NCBI RefSeq assembly: GCF_900996225.1
Contig: NZ_CAAJGL010000079.1
Coordinates: 682,001 to 746,000, forward strand
DNA: 64,000 nt
Source: Paraburkholderia sp. BCC1884
GTDB taxonomy: Bacteria; Pseudomonadota; Gammaproteobacteria; Burkholderiales; Burkholderiaceae
Reading direction: 5' to 3'
Numbering within the stretch: position 1 is the stretch's first letter; each line of letters opens with the position of its first letter. The translations under genes and the position numbers were made by a program. The notes below the pieces were generated by a model. It worked only from the letters and a program-made list of their open reading frames with translations. It made no database searches and was not told the origin of the DNA. Positions 44,790 to 54,677 of this stretch are shown one piece after another.

Positions 44790-45620
44790 TCAAGAAAAAT
44801 CGGTCGAACGCGACAGCGTCTCCCAGTCATCCATCTCCGCGCGCAGCGCGGTCAACCGGCTTGCCACGAGGTCGAACGCGTCGTTGCCCAGCAGCAGATG
44901 CACCGGCGGATTCCCAGCTTCGACCACTTGCAGGAGCGCCTGTGCGGCTTTCTGCGGGTCGCCCGCCTGCTGACCGCTTTTCGCCTCGCGCGCCGCGCGA
45001 ACCGGATCGAACAGGCGGTCATAGTCGGCGATGCTGCGTCCCGCACGGACCATCGAGCGGCCAGCCCAGTCCGTGCGGAACGAGCCTGGCGCGACCGCCG
45101 TCACCTTGATACCGAATCCGGCAACTTCTTTCGCAAGCGTGTCGGTGATGCCTTCGAGGGCGAACTTGCTGCCGCAGTAGTACGCGATGCCGGGCATCGT
45201 GATGAAGCCGCCCATCGACGTAATGTTGACGATGTGCCCCGAGCGGCGTTCGCGCATGGCGGGCAGCACGGCCTTGATCATGGCAACCGCGCCGAACACG
45301 TTGACGTCGAACTGACGGCGCAGATCGTCGAGCGGCGACTCTTCGAGCGTGCCTTCGTGTCCGTAGCCCGCGTTATTCACGAGCACGTCGATCGGCCCGG
45401 CAAGCGCGGTCATGCGCGCGACGGCCGGCGCGATCGCATCGAACTGCGTCACATCGAGAATGACGGCGTGGGCCCGTTCGGCGGACAGTGCATCGAACGC
45501 CTCGCGCGCCGCGGCGTCGCGCACGGTGCCGATGACCGTATGCCCCGCATTGAGCGCGGCCTCGGCGAACGCACGGCCAAAACCGGAACTGACGCCGGTG
45601 ATCAGAAATGTTTTGCTCAT
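44790..45620 (-). CDS. Short-chain dehydrogenase/reductase
   Basis: A 276-residue classical SDR: TGVSSGFGRAF cofactor loop at residue 8, NNAGYGHEG, ITSMGG catalytic Ser and YYCGSKFAL with Tyr and Lys. AGGAG lies about 9 nt before ATG 45620; longer frames to 45887 run into the divergent AraC gene. An AraC-family gene diverges 226 bp away, the usual pairing for an inducible reductase. Substrate unknown. Confidence 0.9.
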   Translation of the reverse strand: MSKTFLITGVSSGFGRAFAEAALNAGHTVIGTVRDAAAREAFDALSAERAHAVILDVTQFDAIAPAVARMTALAGPIDVLVNNAGYGHEGTLEESPLDDLRRQFDVNVFGAVAMIKAVLPAMRERRSGHIVNITSMGGFITMPGIAYYCGSKFALEGITDTLAKEVAGFGIKVTAVAPGSFRTDWAGRSMVRAGRSIADYDRLFDPVRAAREAKSGQQAGDPQKAAQALLQVVEAGNPPVHLLLGNDAFDLVASRLTALRAEMDDWETLSRSTDFS

Positions 45621-45846
45621 GATGAATGGCTCCTTGATTTCGGCCATCGAGCGAAGCACTTTCGGGCGAAAGCGCACCTGGTCGACAGCGTCTGGGACAA
45701 GGCTGTATGTTAGAAGCGGCAGGGCGCGGCGCGAATGCCGGTTCGTCTGGCTTGTTTGCCTGATCCTATGAACGCGTGGCTTTTTGGGCGCGCCGGTGGC
45801 ACATTGCAGACTGACCGATCGACTGGCAAAGGCGGCAGGAGCCGAA

Positions 45847-46794
45847 TTGACACGCAAACACATTGATCCGGCGATACAGCAGCGCATGGTGACGCTGCTG
45901 CAAGCGCTCGCGCCGCTGGAAGGCTACAACCTCACCGTCCTTCCCGACGTGCGGTTACTGCGCTCGAACCGGCCGCTCAGCCGCACGCCGGTGCTGTACG
46001 ATCCCGGCATCGTGATCGTGTGCCAGGGACGCAAGCGCGGTTTTCTCGGCGACACGGTGTACGTCTACGACGCGCAGCATTACCTGGCGGTCTCGGTACC
46101 CGTGCCGTTTTCGATGGAAACCGAAGCGAGCGCGGCCAAACCTTTGCTCGCGATTTATTTCCGGCTCGATTTCAAGGTCGCAGCCGATTTGCTGCTACAA
46201 CTCGACGAACGCGAGAGCACAGTGCCGGCGAGGCCGCACGGCATGATGTCGTCGCCGCTCGGCGGCAGGTTGAGCGCATCGGTACTGCGTTTTCTCGAAG
46301 CCATGCAGACGCCATTGGAAGCAGAACTGCTCGGGCCGGCCCTCGTGCGCGAAATCTATTTTCACGTGCTGACCGGCGAGCAGGGTGGCTCGCTGCGCGC
46401 CGCGCTCACGGCGCAGGGTCAATTCGCCCGCATCGCCAGGGTCATTCGCAAGATTCACGCGTGCTACCGCGAACCGCTGGATGTGGAGCAACTCGCGCTC
46501 GAGGCGAGCATGAGCGTGCCCAGCTTCCATTCGCACTTCAAGACGGTCACGAGCACATCGCCGATGCAGTATCTGAAGTCGACGCGGCTCCATCAGGCGC
46601 GTCTGCTGATGGTCCGCAACGAAGTCACGGCGGCGCTCGCCTGTGTGCAGGTCGGCTATGAGAGCGCGTCGCAATTCAGCCGCGAGTTCAAGCGTCTGTT
46701 CGGGCGCAGTCCGGTCGAAGAGGCAGAGCGGATGCGCAAGACCTTCGCCGTGCCGCCGCCCGCACCGGGTTCGATTTTCGTCGCATCACATTGA
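45847..46794 (+). CDS. AraC-family transcriptional regulator
   Basis: A 315-residue regulator with an N-terminal cupin-like AraC_N domain (PVLYDPGIVIVCQGRK, HYLAVSVPVPF) and a C-terminal double HTH (LDVEQLALEASMSVPSFHSHFK, ALACVQVGYESASQFSREFKRLFG). I chose TTG 45847 because AGGAG (45837-45841) is 5 nt upstream; no ATG is near. It diverges from the SDR gene, its probable target. Confidence 0.88.
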   Translation: MTRKHIDPAIQQRMVTLLQALAPLEGYNLTVLPDVRLLRSNRPLSRTPVLYDPGIVIVCQGRKRGFLGDTVYVYDAQHYLAVSVPVPFSMETEASAAKPLLAIYFRLDFKVAADLLLQLDERESTVPARPHGMMSSPLGGRLSASVLRFLEAMQTPLEAELLGPALVREIYFHVLTGEQGGSLRAALTAQGQFARIARVIRKIHACYREPLDVEQLALEASMSVPSFHSHFKTVTSTSPMQYLKSTRLHQARLLMVRNEVTAALACVQVGYESASQFSREFKRLFGRSPVEEAERMRKTFAVPPPAPGSIFVASH

Positions 46795-46866
46795 GCCGGC
46801 TGGACCGGCAACCCCGGTGCGAATTGTCCATGTCGAACAGAACGAAGCGCCGTTACGCTAACGTCC

Positions 46867-47490
46867 ATGCTACAGATACTCGGCAAGACCACCTCGATCA
46901 ACGTTCGCAAAGTCCTCTGGATGGCGACGGAGCTCGGCCTCGCGTTCGAACAGCAAGACTGGGGCAGCGGCTTTCGCTCGACCGAAGCGCCGGAATTCGT
47001 CGCGTTGAATCCGAATGCCATGGTGCCCGTCATCAAGGACGGCGAGTTCGTGCTGTGGGAGTCCAATTCGATCATCCGCTACCTGGCGGGACGTTATGAC
47101 GGCGCATTCCTGTATCCGTCCGATCCCTGCGAACGCGCGCGATGCGATCAATGGATCGACTGGCAGGCGAGCGAGTTGAATCGCTCCTGGAGCTATGCTT
47201 TCCTCGCGCTCGTGCGGCGCTCCGCGGCGCATCAGGACTCGCGGCAGATCGAGCTGTCATGCGCAAACTGGACGAAGCATATGGCGATCGTCGAGCGCCA
47301 ACTCGAAAAGACGGGCGCGTTCATCGCCGGGCGCGCGTTTTCGCTCGCGGATATTCCGATCGCGCTGTCGATCAACCGTTGGCTGGAAACGCCGCTGGCG
47401 CACGCGGAGTTCGCCGCGCTCACGGCTTACATGGAACGCCTCGCGCCGCGCCAGGGCTTTCGCGAATATTGTCGCAACGGCACGCCCTGA
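46867..47490 (+). CDS. Glutathione S-transferase
   Basis: A 207-residue GST. Thioredoxin-like N-terminal domain (MLQILGKTTSINVRKVLW), cis-Pro loop NAMVPVIKDGEFVLWESNSI with the glutathione-binding Glu-Ser, and an all-helical C-terminal domain with AGRAFSLADIPIALS (N-capping box). Conjugation or detoxification function; substrate not readable. It follows the AraC gene by 72 bp. Confidence 0.9.
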   Translation: MLQILGKTTSINVRKVLWMATELGLAFEQQDWGSGFRSTEAPEFVALNPNAMVPVIKDGEFVLWESNSIIRYLAGRYDGAFLYPSDPCERARCDQWIDWQASELNRSWSYAFLALVRRSAAHQDSRQIELSCANWTKHMAIVERQLEKTGAFIAGRAFSLADIPIALSINRWLETPLAHAEFAALTAYMERLAPRQGFREYCRNGTP

Positions 47491-47606
47491 GCTTTCAAAT
47501 TCCCTTCGAAATGCCTGCGAATTGACGTGCGAGGTTCGTATCTGCGTGCCATTACCCAAGTCACCTACAATGAGCGCTTTTGCGACATGAATTGAAGGCT
47601 TCGACG

Positions 47607-47951
47607 ATGCGGTTATCGACCTATGCGCTGGCTTTGCTGACAGCCTGTTTCACTCTCAACGCGAACGCCGAGATGACGGCCTCGCAATACAAGCTTTGGG
47701 CCCATACCGACAACAACTCGGTCTATGCAGCCTACATTACGGGCACGATCAACGCGCTCGGGTGGGCCAACGGCGACCTGGTGTCGAAGAATCGCCCGGC
47801 GCTGTTCTGCCCGCCGAAAGACCTCGCGATCGGCAATCAGAACGTGTACCCCTTGCTCGACCGGTTCTTCGCCAGCCATCCCAGCATTTCGGACGACTTC
47901 CCCATCGGCCTTGCGATTCTTCGCTCGCTGCAGGGCGCATTTCCCTGCTGA
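47607..47951 (+). CDS. Small secreted protein, Rap1a/Tai-like
   Basis: A 114-residue protein with a signal peptide (MRLSTYALALLTACFTLNANA). The mature part has the spacing of the Rap1a/Tai family: YAAYITGTINALGWANG, FCPPKDLAIGNQN with one Cys, and a C-terminal RSLQGAFPC with another, likely disulfide-bonded. Family members are periplasmic immunity proteins for type VI amidase effectors or related secreted proteins. No effector gene is adjacent. GAAGG is 8 nt before ATG 47607. Family call is from pattern only. Confidence 0.6.
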   Translation: MRLSTYALALLTACFTLNANAEMTASQYKLWAHTDNNSVYAAYITGTINALGWANGDLVSKNRPALFCPPKDLAIGNQNVYPLLDRFFASHPSISDDFPIGLAILRSLQGAFPC

Positions 47952-47971
47952 TCGCCAGTCGTCGTCCTGCC

Positions 47972-48616
47972 ATGCCTAAATCGGCCGCCACCCAGCGTCT
48001 CAAACCCCGCAAAGCACCGGTTCAACGGCGTTCGGCGCAAACCGTCGAAGCCGTGCTCGAAGCGGCAGCGCAAATTCTCGAGACGCAAGGATTCGAAGGT
48101 TATACGACCAATGCGGTCGCGGAGCGCGCGGGAGCGAGTATCGGCTCGCTCTATCAATACTTTCCGAATCGCGATGCGTTGACGGTCGCGCTGATCGAGC
48201 GCGAGACCGGGCCGTTGCTGGCGGACATCGAGGCCGCCGCGCTGCTGGAGGGTTCGCGCGACTGCGTGCGGGCGCTCGTGCGCGCGGCAGTCGCGCATCA
48301 GATGCGCAGGCCGGAACTGGCGCGCCTGATCGATTTTGAGGAACGTCGCTTGCCGGTCGACGAGCGCGACCAGCGGCTCGGCGATCGTCTCTATGCGGTG
48401 CTGATGGAGGCGCTGACGGTCAAGCCGCAAGCGCCTGAACTGGATGACGCGAGCGAGGTCGCACTCGATCTGCTGGCGATCGTGCGCGGCATGGTCGACG
48501 ACGCGGGCGAGCGTGCCGAACAGGATGCCGCGGCGCTGGAAGTGCGCGTGATGCGCGCGGTGGATGGCTATGTCTCGCTATCGCGGCGCGACAGCGGTGA
48601 GCGCGGCGCCGCGTAA
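47972..48616 (+). CDS. TetR-family transcriptional regulator
   Basis: A 214-residue TetR protein. The N-terminal HTH is AVLEAAAQILETQGFEGYTTNAVAERAGASIGSLYQYFPNRDAL (given as two overlapping parts of the standard domain), then a helical ligand domain. ATG 47972 is 20 bp after the Rap1a-like gene. It converges with fabV; no target is evident. Confidence 0.87.
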   Translation: MPKSAATQRLKPRKAPVQRRSAQTVEAVLEAAAQILETQGFEGYTTNAVAERAGASIGSLYQYFPNRDALTVALIERETGPLLADIEAAALLEGSRDCVRALVRAAVAHQMRRPELARLIDFEERRLPVDERDQRLGDRLYAVLMEALTVKPQAPELDDASEVALDLLAIVRGMVDDAGERAEQDAAALEVRVMRAVDGYVSLSRRDSGERGAA

Positions 48617-48637
48617 AGCACGCAGCGCCGCCGTGAC

Positions 48638-49834
48638 TTACATCTGCACGAGCTTCGGAATCTGCACGTCCGGATTGACGTCGGCCTCGTAGTCCACGCC
48701 GGCGATCTCAAAGCCGAACAGGCGCAGGAAGTCGGTCTTGTAGCCGCTGAAGTCGGTGAGTTCGTAGATATTCTCGTTGGTCACCTGATTCCACAGCGCC
48801 TGAACGCGTTCCTGCACTTCCGGGTCGAGTTCCTTGTAGTCGGCGCGCAGACGGCCTTCGTCGTCGAGATGCGGCGCCGTGCCGTACAGGCTGTCCTTGT
48901 ACAGACCGTAGACCTGTTCGATGCAGCCCTCGTGCGTGCCTTTCTCCTTCATCACCTTGAAGAGCAGCGACAGATACAGCGGCATCATCGGAATCGCCGA
49001 ACTGGCTTGGGTGACGACCGCCTTGAGCACGGAGACGCGCGCGTCGCCGCCCTTGGCCGCCAGCTTCCCGCGAATGCCGAGCACCTTCTGGTCGAGATCC
49101 TTCTTGGCCGCGCCGATCGAACCGTTCCAGTAGATGTCGTGGGTGATCTTTTCACCGAGGTAGGTGAAGGCGGTGGTCTTCGCGCCGTCGGCCAGCACGC
49201 CGGCTTCGAGCAGGGCATCGATCCACATCTGCCAGTCTTCACCGCCCATTACCGCGACGGTGTCGTCGATCTCTTGCTGCGTGGCAGGTTCGAGCACCGT
49301 TTCCTTGATGACTTCCTTATCTGTATCGATGCCGCGCAGTTTGACGGACTGGCCGATCGGCTTGAGCGTCGAACTGAACACCTGACCGGTTTTCGGATGC
49401 GTGCGCTTGGGCGAGGCGAGGCTGTAGACCACCAGATCGACCTGGCCGAGATCGCGCTTGATGACCTCGATGGTGCGTGCCTTGACTGCGTCGGAGAAAG
49501 CGTCGCCGTTGATGCTGGTCGCGTACAGGCCCTTTTCCGAGGCGAATTTCTCGAACGCGGCGGTGTTGTACCAGCCGGCCGTGCCGGCCTTGGTCTCGCT
49601 GCCCGCGCGCTCGAAGAACACACCGAGCGTGGCGGCGTCGGAGCCGAAGGCCGCGCTGATGCGGGCGGCCAGGCCGTAGCCCGTGGATGCGCCGATCACG
49701 AGCACCTTCTTCGGGCCGTTGGCGATGGGACCGCGTGCCTTGACGTAGTCGATCTGTTCCTTGACGTTGGCTTCGCAGCCGGTCGGATGGGTCGATACAC
49801 AAATGAAGCCACGCACGCGCGGTTTGATGATCAT
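48638..49834 (-). CDS. fabV: Enoyl-[acyl-carrier-protein] reductase FabV
   Basis: A 398-residue NADH-dependent trans-2-enoyl-ACP/CoA reductase, last step of the fatty acid elongation cycle. Visible signatures are the N-terminal VRGFICVSTHPTGCE, the extended nucleotide loop GASTGYGLAARI, YSLASPKR and the Tyr-x8-Lys active site in YWNGSIGAAKK. FabV is typically insensitive to triclosan. Normal length and a clear start at ATG 49834. Confidence 0.96.
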   Translation of the reverse strand: MIIKPRVRGFICVSTHPTGCEANVKEQIDYVKARGPIANGPKKVLVIGASTGYGLAARISAAFGSDAATLGVFFERAGSETKAGTAGWYNTAAFEKFASEKGLYATSINGDAFSDAVKARTIEVIKRDLGQVDLVVYSLASPKRTHPKTGQVFSSTLKPIGQSVKLRGIDTDKEVIKETVLEPATQQEIDDTVAVMGGEDWQMWIDALLEAGVLADGAKTTAFTYLGEKITHDIYWNGSIGAAKKDLDQKVLGIRGKLAAKGGDARVSVLKAVVTQASSAIPMMPLYLSLLFKVMKEKGTHEGCIEQVYGLYKDSLYGTAPHLDDEGRLRADYKELDPEVQERVQALWNQVTNENIYELTDFSGYKTDFLRLFGFEIAGVDYEADVNPDVQIPKLVQM

Positions 49835-49984
49835 GAAGCACCTCTTGTCGGAATTGCCGACATTATAGTGGCCCTCGGCGGCTTGCCCATGCAGCCGGTC
49901 GTTTCAGGCGCGCGCGGCGCAAAAATCGGTCGGCGCCGCGCGTCTTGGTAGGATTGCGCCTTTCCAAGCAGACGGTAAGCCAGT

Positions 49985-52510
49985 GTGAAGCGCCTGATCG
50001 ACTTTTTCCTGCAGACCCTCGAGAAGGGCCTGACTCTCGCGAATCCGCGTATCGCCCAGGCCTGGTGGCATTTGCGCCATCCGACGTGGCGCGGCGCCGT
50101 GAAGGCCTGCGCCGCGCTGCCGCTGCTGTTCGTGCTGTATGTGCTGATCCTGATTCCGTTCACGCCCAGCATCGGCGATATTCGCAAGGCGAAAATCGAG
50201 CAGCCGGCCCAGATTCTCTCGGCGGACGGCAAGCTGCTGGCCGAATTCAAACCCTCGAACCGCGAATGGGTGGCGCTCAAGGACATCTCGCCGAACGTAG
50301 TCGACGCACTGATCGCGACCGAAGATCACCGCTTCTACCAGCATTGGGGTCTCGACTGGCGTCGTACGGCGTCGGCCGCCCTGCATACGTTTTCCGGCGA
50401 CCGCCAGGGCGGCTCGACCATCACCCAGCAGCTTGCGCGCAATCTGTATCCCGATGAGATCGGCCGTGCGCCGACGCTGACCCGCAAGCTCAAGGAGGCG
50501 ATCACCGCCCTGAAGATCGAGGCGCTCTACACCAAGGACGAGATTCTCGAGACCTATCTCAACACCGTGCCGTTCCTCTATAACGCCTACGGCATCGAGA
50601 TGGCCGCGCGCACCTATTTCGACAAGTCGGCCTCCGACCTGACGGTGCTCGAAAGCGCGACGCTGACCGGCATGCTCAAGGGCAACAGCTACTACAACCC
50701 GGTGATCAATCCCGAGCGGGCTTTGCAGCGCCGCAATACGGTGCTCGGGCAGATGGTCAAGTACGGCAAGCTGACGCCGGTCGCGTTCAACACGCTCAGC
50801 CGCAAGCCCTTGCGCATCGATTTCGAGCGCCAGACCGAGCCGCCCGGGCCCGCGCCGCACTTCGCGCAACAGTTGCGCAAGTGGCTCGCCGCGTGGGCCG
50901 ATCGCAACGACTACAACATGTATTCCGATGGCCTCGTGGTGCGCACCACGATCGATTCGCGGTTGCAGACCATGGCCACCCAGGCCGTCACGCTGCAGGG
51001 CAACCAGCTGCAGGGGATCGCGAATTCGGCGTGGGGCGCGCGGTCGGGATGCTCGAACGGCAAGGATCTCCTGCAAACCTTCCTGCGCGAAACGCCGGAC
51101 TACCGTGCGGCCAAAGATGCTGGTCTGACGGACGACGACGCGCTCAAACGCGTCTCGTCGGACCGGCGCCTCGTGCAGTCGGTCTGCGAGTCGAAGACCC
51201 GCGTGCAAGCCGATTTTCTGGCGATGGACCCGCGCAACGGCCAGATCCGCGCATGGGTCGGCAGCCGTGATTTCAGCGACGACCCGTTCGATCACGTCCA
51301 GCAGGCGCGCCGTCAGCCGGGGTCGACCTTCAAGCCGTTCGTCTACGCGGCGGCCTTCGAGTCCGGCGCGAAGCCGGCCGACACCTTTATCGACAAACCG
51401 GTGGAGATCGCACTCGCCGGTGGCGAAGTCTGGCGTCCGAACGACGAAGACGAACCGAGCGACCGTGCCATCAGCCTGCGCGACGGCCTTGCGTATTCGC
51501 GCAACCGGATCACCGCACAACTGATGGAAACGGTCGGCCCGAACAAGGTCGCGCGGCTCGCCCGCGCCATGGGCGTGCGCGACAGCGAACTCGATCCGGT
51601 GCCGTCGCTCGCGCTCGGCACGAGTCCCGTGACGTTGAAGGAAATGGTCTCCGCCTACGGCACGATCGCCAATCTCGGTGCTTACGTCGAGCCGGTGATG
51701 GTGACGCGCATCGAAAATCGCAAGGGCGAGGTGCTGGCCGAATTCGCGCCCGTGACACCGCGCCAGGAACTGCCCGCCGACGCCGACCGCATGCTCATCG
51801 ACATCATGCGCGACGTGGTGAACCGGGGCACGGGCTCGACGATCCGCAGCCGCTTCGGGATACGTGGCGACGTCGCCGGGAAGACCGGCACGACTCAGGG
51901 CAACGCGGACGGCTGGTTCATCCTGATCCATCCGCAACTGGTGGCGGGCGCGTGGGTCGGGTTCAACGACAGCCGTGTGACCTTGCGTAGCGACTATTGG
52001 GGCCAGGGGGCACACAGCGCGCTGCCGATCGTCGGCGATTTTTTCCAGCGCGCGCAGCGCTCGAAGCTGGTCGACAGCCGCGTCAAGTTCGAGACGGAGC
52101 AGCAGCCGGGTTGGTTCGAAGCGCGCACAGGCAGACTGCGTGACTGGTTCGAGCACGCGTTCGAGCCCGCGCCCACGAAGACGGCCACGCCGGTGGCGAC
52201 GCATGGCGCGACGCGTCGCGCGCCGACCGCACCGCCGGTCGCGACGACGCCTGCCGCGCCGTTCGCCTCGGCGTCCTCAGCGTCCTCAGCCTCGGCGACG
52301 CCTGCGGCACCGCGCGCGCTGCCGCCGCTGCTCCAGCCTTCGGGCTCCGCGCCAATGGCCGCGAGCGGGGCGGTCGATGGCGAAGCGCACGGCAACGGCG
52401 AGCCGGCGCTCGCGCCGACCCCGACCCCGGACGACGCGCCGCCGTCCGATGCGGGCAGTCCAGCGAACCTGCTGCAAGGCGGGTCGGCGAGTGGCGCAAC
52501 CTCGCCCTGA
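49985..52510 (+). CDS. Class A penicillin-binding protein (bifunctional transglycosylase/transpeptidase)
   Basis: An 841-residue peptidoglycan synthase starting at GTG 49985. One membrane segment (residues 41-60) anchors it. The GT51 domain has ATEDHRFYQHWGLDW with the catalytic Glu and GGSTITQQLARNLY. The transpeptidase has SxxK in GSTFKPF, SxN in YSRN, and KTGTT. Between the domains is an insertion with two Cys (GARSGCSNG and VQSVCESK) that could form a disulfide. The last 130 residues are a low-complexity tail of Ala, Pro, Thr and Ser. It is a PBP1a-like enzyme with an atypical tail. Confidence 0.93.
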   Translation: MKRLIDFFLQTLEKGLTLANPRIAQAWWHLRHPTWRGAVKACAALPLLFVLYVLILIPFTPSIGDIRKAKIEQPAQILSADGKLLAEFKPSNREWVALKDISPNVVDALIATEDHRFYQHWGLDWRRTASAALHTFSGDRQGGSTITQQLARNLYPDEIGRAPTLTRKLKEAITALKIEALYTKDEILETYLNTVPFLYNAYGIEMAARTYFDKSASDLTVLESATLTGMLKGNSYYNPVINPERALQRRNTVLGQMVKYGKLTPVAFNTLSRKPLRIDFERQTEPPGPAPHFAQQLRKWLAAWADRNDYNMYSDGLVVRTTIDSRLQTMATQAVTLQGNQLQGIANSAWGARSGCSNGKDLLQTFLRETPDYRAAKDAGLTDDDALKRVSSDRRLVQSVCESKTRVQADFLAMDPRNGQIRAWVGSRDFSDDPFDHVQQARRQPGSTFKPFVYAAAFESGAKPADTFIDKPVEIALAGGEVWRPNDEDEPSDRAISLRDGLAYSRNRITAQLMETVGPNKVARLARAMGVRDSELDPVPSLALGTSPVTLKEMVSAYGTIANLGAYVEPVMVTRIENRKGEVLAEFAPVTPRQELPADADRMLIDIMRDVVNRGTGSTIRSRFGIRGDVAGKTGTTQGNADGWFILIHPQLVAGAWVGFNDSRVTLRSDYWGQGAHSALPIVGDFFQRAQRSKLVDSRVKFETEQQPGWFEARTGRLRDWFEHAFEPAPTKTATPVATHGATRRAPTAPPVATTPAAPFASASSASSASATPAAPRALPPLLQPSGSAPMAASGAVDGEAHGNGEPALAPTPTPDDAPPSDAGSPANLLQGGSASGATSP

Positions 52511-52568
52511 TTGACGGGCGCTGCCCGCTACGGCATCACGCCGCCTGGACTGGCGTCGGCAATCTGGA

Positions 52569-54419
52569 TCACGTCCATGGAATATGAACGCGATCCAGAT
52601 TGCGATCCAGCTGATACGCCGCGCTGATCAGCGCAAGATGCGTCAAGGCCTGCGGAAAGTTGCCGAGCGCTTCGCCGCTGGTCGCCACTTCTTCCGAAAA
52701 CAGGCCCACGTGATTCGCGTAGGCCAGCATCTTCTCGAACACGAGACGCCCTTCGTCGACGCGGCCGGCTCGCGCCAACGCCTCCGCATACCAGAACGAA
52801 CAGGCGCTGAAGCCGCCTTCGATGCCGGGCAGGCCGTCGAGCGTTTCGCCGCGCGTGTAGCGGAAGATCAGCGGATCGACCCGTAAACCGTCGCCGATCG
52901 CATCGAGCGTGCCGAGCCAGCGCGGATCGGTCGGGCCAATGAAACGCACGAGCGGCATCATCAACGCGGACGCATCGAGCGTCTTCGAATCCGGCGTCTG
53001 CACGAAAGCGTTCAGTTCCTCGTTCCAGAAATGCTCGTGAATATCGCGGTGAATCGCGTCGCGGGCATCGAACCAGCGTTTGAGCGGCGCGGGCAGCGAG
53101 CGCTTTTCCGCCAGACGTAACGCGCGATCCACCGTGACCCAGCACATCAGCCGCGAATGCAGAAGGGGCCGCAAGCCATTGCGAAATTCCCAGATGCCGT
53201 GGTCCGGTTCGCGCCAGTGGTCCACCACGTAATCGACGGTGCGCACCACGTCGCGCCAGCCGTCGTAGGAAATCGCGGCGCCGTACTTGTTGTACAGATA
53301 GATCGCATCGAGCAGCGCGCCGTATACGTCAAGCTGCGTCTGGTCGCGCGCGGCGTTGCCGACGAGCGGTACGCCCGCCGTGCCGTCCGCCAGCGACGCG
53401 GCTTCGGTTTCTTCGGGCGGCGCCTTGCCGTCGACGGTGTACATCACGTTGAGCGAGCCGTCCGAGTCGCAATGGCGGCTGCGTTCGGCGATCCATCGCA
53501 TGAAATGCCGGGCTTCGCCGGTATAGCCGAGGCGCAGCAGCGCGTAGACGGAGAATGCGGCGTCACGGATCCACGTGAAGCGATAGTCCCAGCGGCGCGA
53601 GCCGTCGAGCGCTTCGGCGAGGCCGAACGTCGGCGCGGCCACGATCGCGCCGTATTCACTGGAACTCAGCAGCTTGAGCGTGAGCGCCGAGCGCATCACG
53701 ACTTCGCGGTAACGGCCGCGATAAGTGGATTGCGCCGACCACGCTCGCCAGTAGCGAATCGTATGGTCCAGCACCGTCTCGCAGTGGAACGACTTCTCGC
53801 GCAAGCCCTCGGCCTCGCCGAAGACGAAGCCCGCCGACTGGCCATCGCCCAGTTCGAATTCGGCATGCGCGGCGCCGTCGTCGATCTCCACCGGCAAGGT
53901 GCTGTCGAGCCGCAGTTGCAACGCGCCGTCGATCTCGTGGAATTCGACTGCGCCATCCTCGATCCGATGAGTGCGGTGTGCGCCGCGCGCATAGCCGAAG
54001 CGCGGCTCGCAGCGCATGCTCAGGCGCATGCTGCCGTGGACCATGCGCGCCACGCGGATCACGCAGTTCGGCAGCGGCGCGGGGGTGTCCGCAGCGTCGC
54101 CGTTTTCCGGAACCGGCATGAAGTCCATCAATTCGCACACCCCCTCGGCTGTCATGAAGCGCGTCAGCAGCACGTTGGTGTCCGGCAGGTACATCTGCTT
54201 GACGTTGGCCGTCCCGTTGGCGGGTTCGATCGAGAACGCGCCGCCGTGCGACGGTTCGATCAGGCCCGCGAAAATCGTCGGTGAATCGATGCGCGGGAAA
54301 CACATGAAGTCGATCGCACCGCGCAGCGAAACCAGTGCGGTGGTCTTCATGTTGCCGATCATGCCTCGAGCGTCCGCGGGGAGCGCGGGTCGGGGAGGAG
54401 TAGGGCGCCGGTCGGGCAT
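52569..54419 (-). CDS. Glycoside hydrolase family 15 protein (glucoamylase/trehalase-like)
   Basis: A 616-residue (alpha/alpha)6-barrel protein. The N-terminal beta domain (RGAIDFMCFPRIDSPTIFAGL) precedes the barrel with WDYRFTWIRDAAFSVYALLRLG, the general acid Glu in GIWEFRNG and the second Glu in GLFSEEVATSGEALGNFPQALTH. Members hydrolyse alpha-glucosidic bonds, and several soil-bacterial ones are trehalases. No signal peptide, so cytoplasmic. Convergent with the PBP gene. Confidence 0.88.
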   Translation of the reverse strand: MPDRRPTPPRPALPADARGMIGNMKTTALVSLRGAIDFMCFPRIDSPTIFAGLIEPSHGGAFSIEPANGTANVKQMYLPDTNVLLTRFMTAEGVCELMDFMPVPENGDAADTPAPLPNCVIRVARMVHGSMRLSMRCEPRFGYARGAHRTHRIEDGAVEFHEIDGALQLRLDSTLPVEIDDGAAHAEFELGDGQSAGFVFGEAEGLREKSFHCETVLDHTIRYWRAWSAQSTYRGRYREVVMRSALTLKLLSSSEYGAIVAAPTFGLAEALDGSRRWDYRFTWIRDAAFSVYALLRLGYTGEARHFMRWIAERSRHCDSDGSLNVMYTVDGKAPPEETEAASLADGTAGVPLVGNAARDQTQLDVYGALLDAIYLYNKYGAAISYDGWRDVVRTVDYVVDHWREPDHGIWEFRNGLRPLLHSRLMCWVTVDRALRLAEKRSLPAPLKRWFDARDAIHRDIHEHFWNEELNAFVQTPDSKTLDASALMMPLVRFIGPTDPRWLGTLDAIGDGLRVDPLIFRYTRGETLDGLPGIEGGFSACSFWYAEALARAGRVDEGRLVFEKMLAYANHVGLFSEEVATSGEALGNFPQALTHLALISAAYQLDRNLDRVHIPWT

Positions 54420-54677
54420 AAGGGCTGACTCCGAGGGAAAGATGCTGCGCCGGGGCCGCGACGAAAGCGTGCCAGCGCCGTCGCGTGCGCCACGTCAATT
54501 CAGGTTCCGGTAGCAACGCGTGTGCCGCGCCGCCGCGCGAGTTGTCGATGCACGCAGGCGGGTGGTCGATTGTTAGTCGGGATGCAACAGTGTTTTCAGT
54601 CCACGTGGCTGATCTCCGGCGCACATTTACGGATAATTTCCTGATTGGAAAACTGGCTAGGAGTACGCAGGCACACG

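Noticed and set aside
49904..52204. 766-codon minus-strand open frame
   Set aside because: Antisense shadow of the penicillin-binding protein; no motif or ribosome site.
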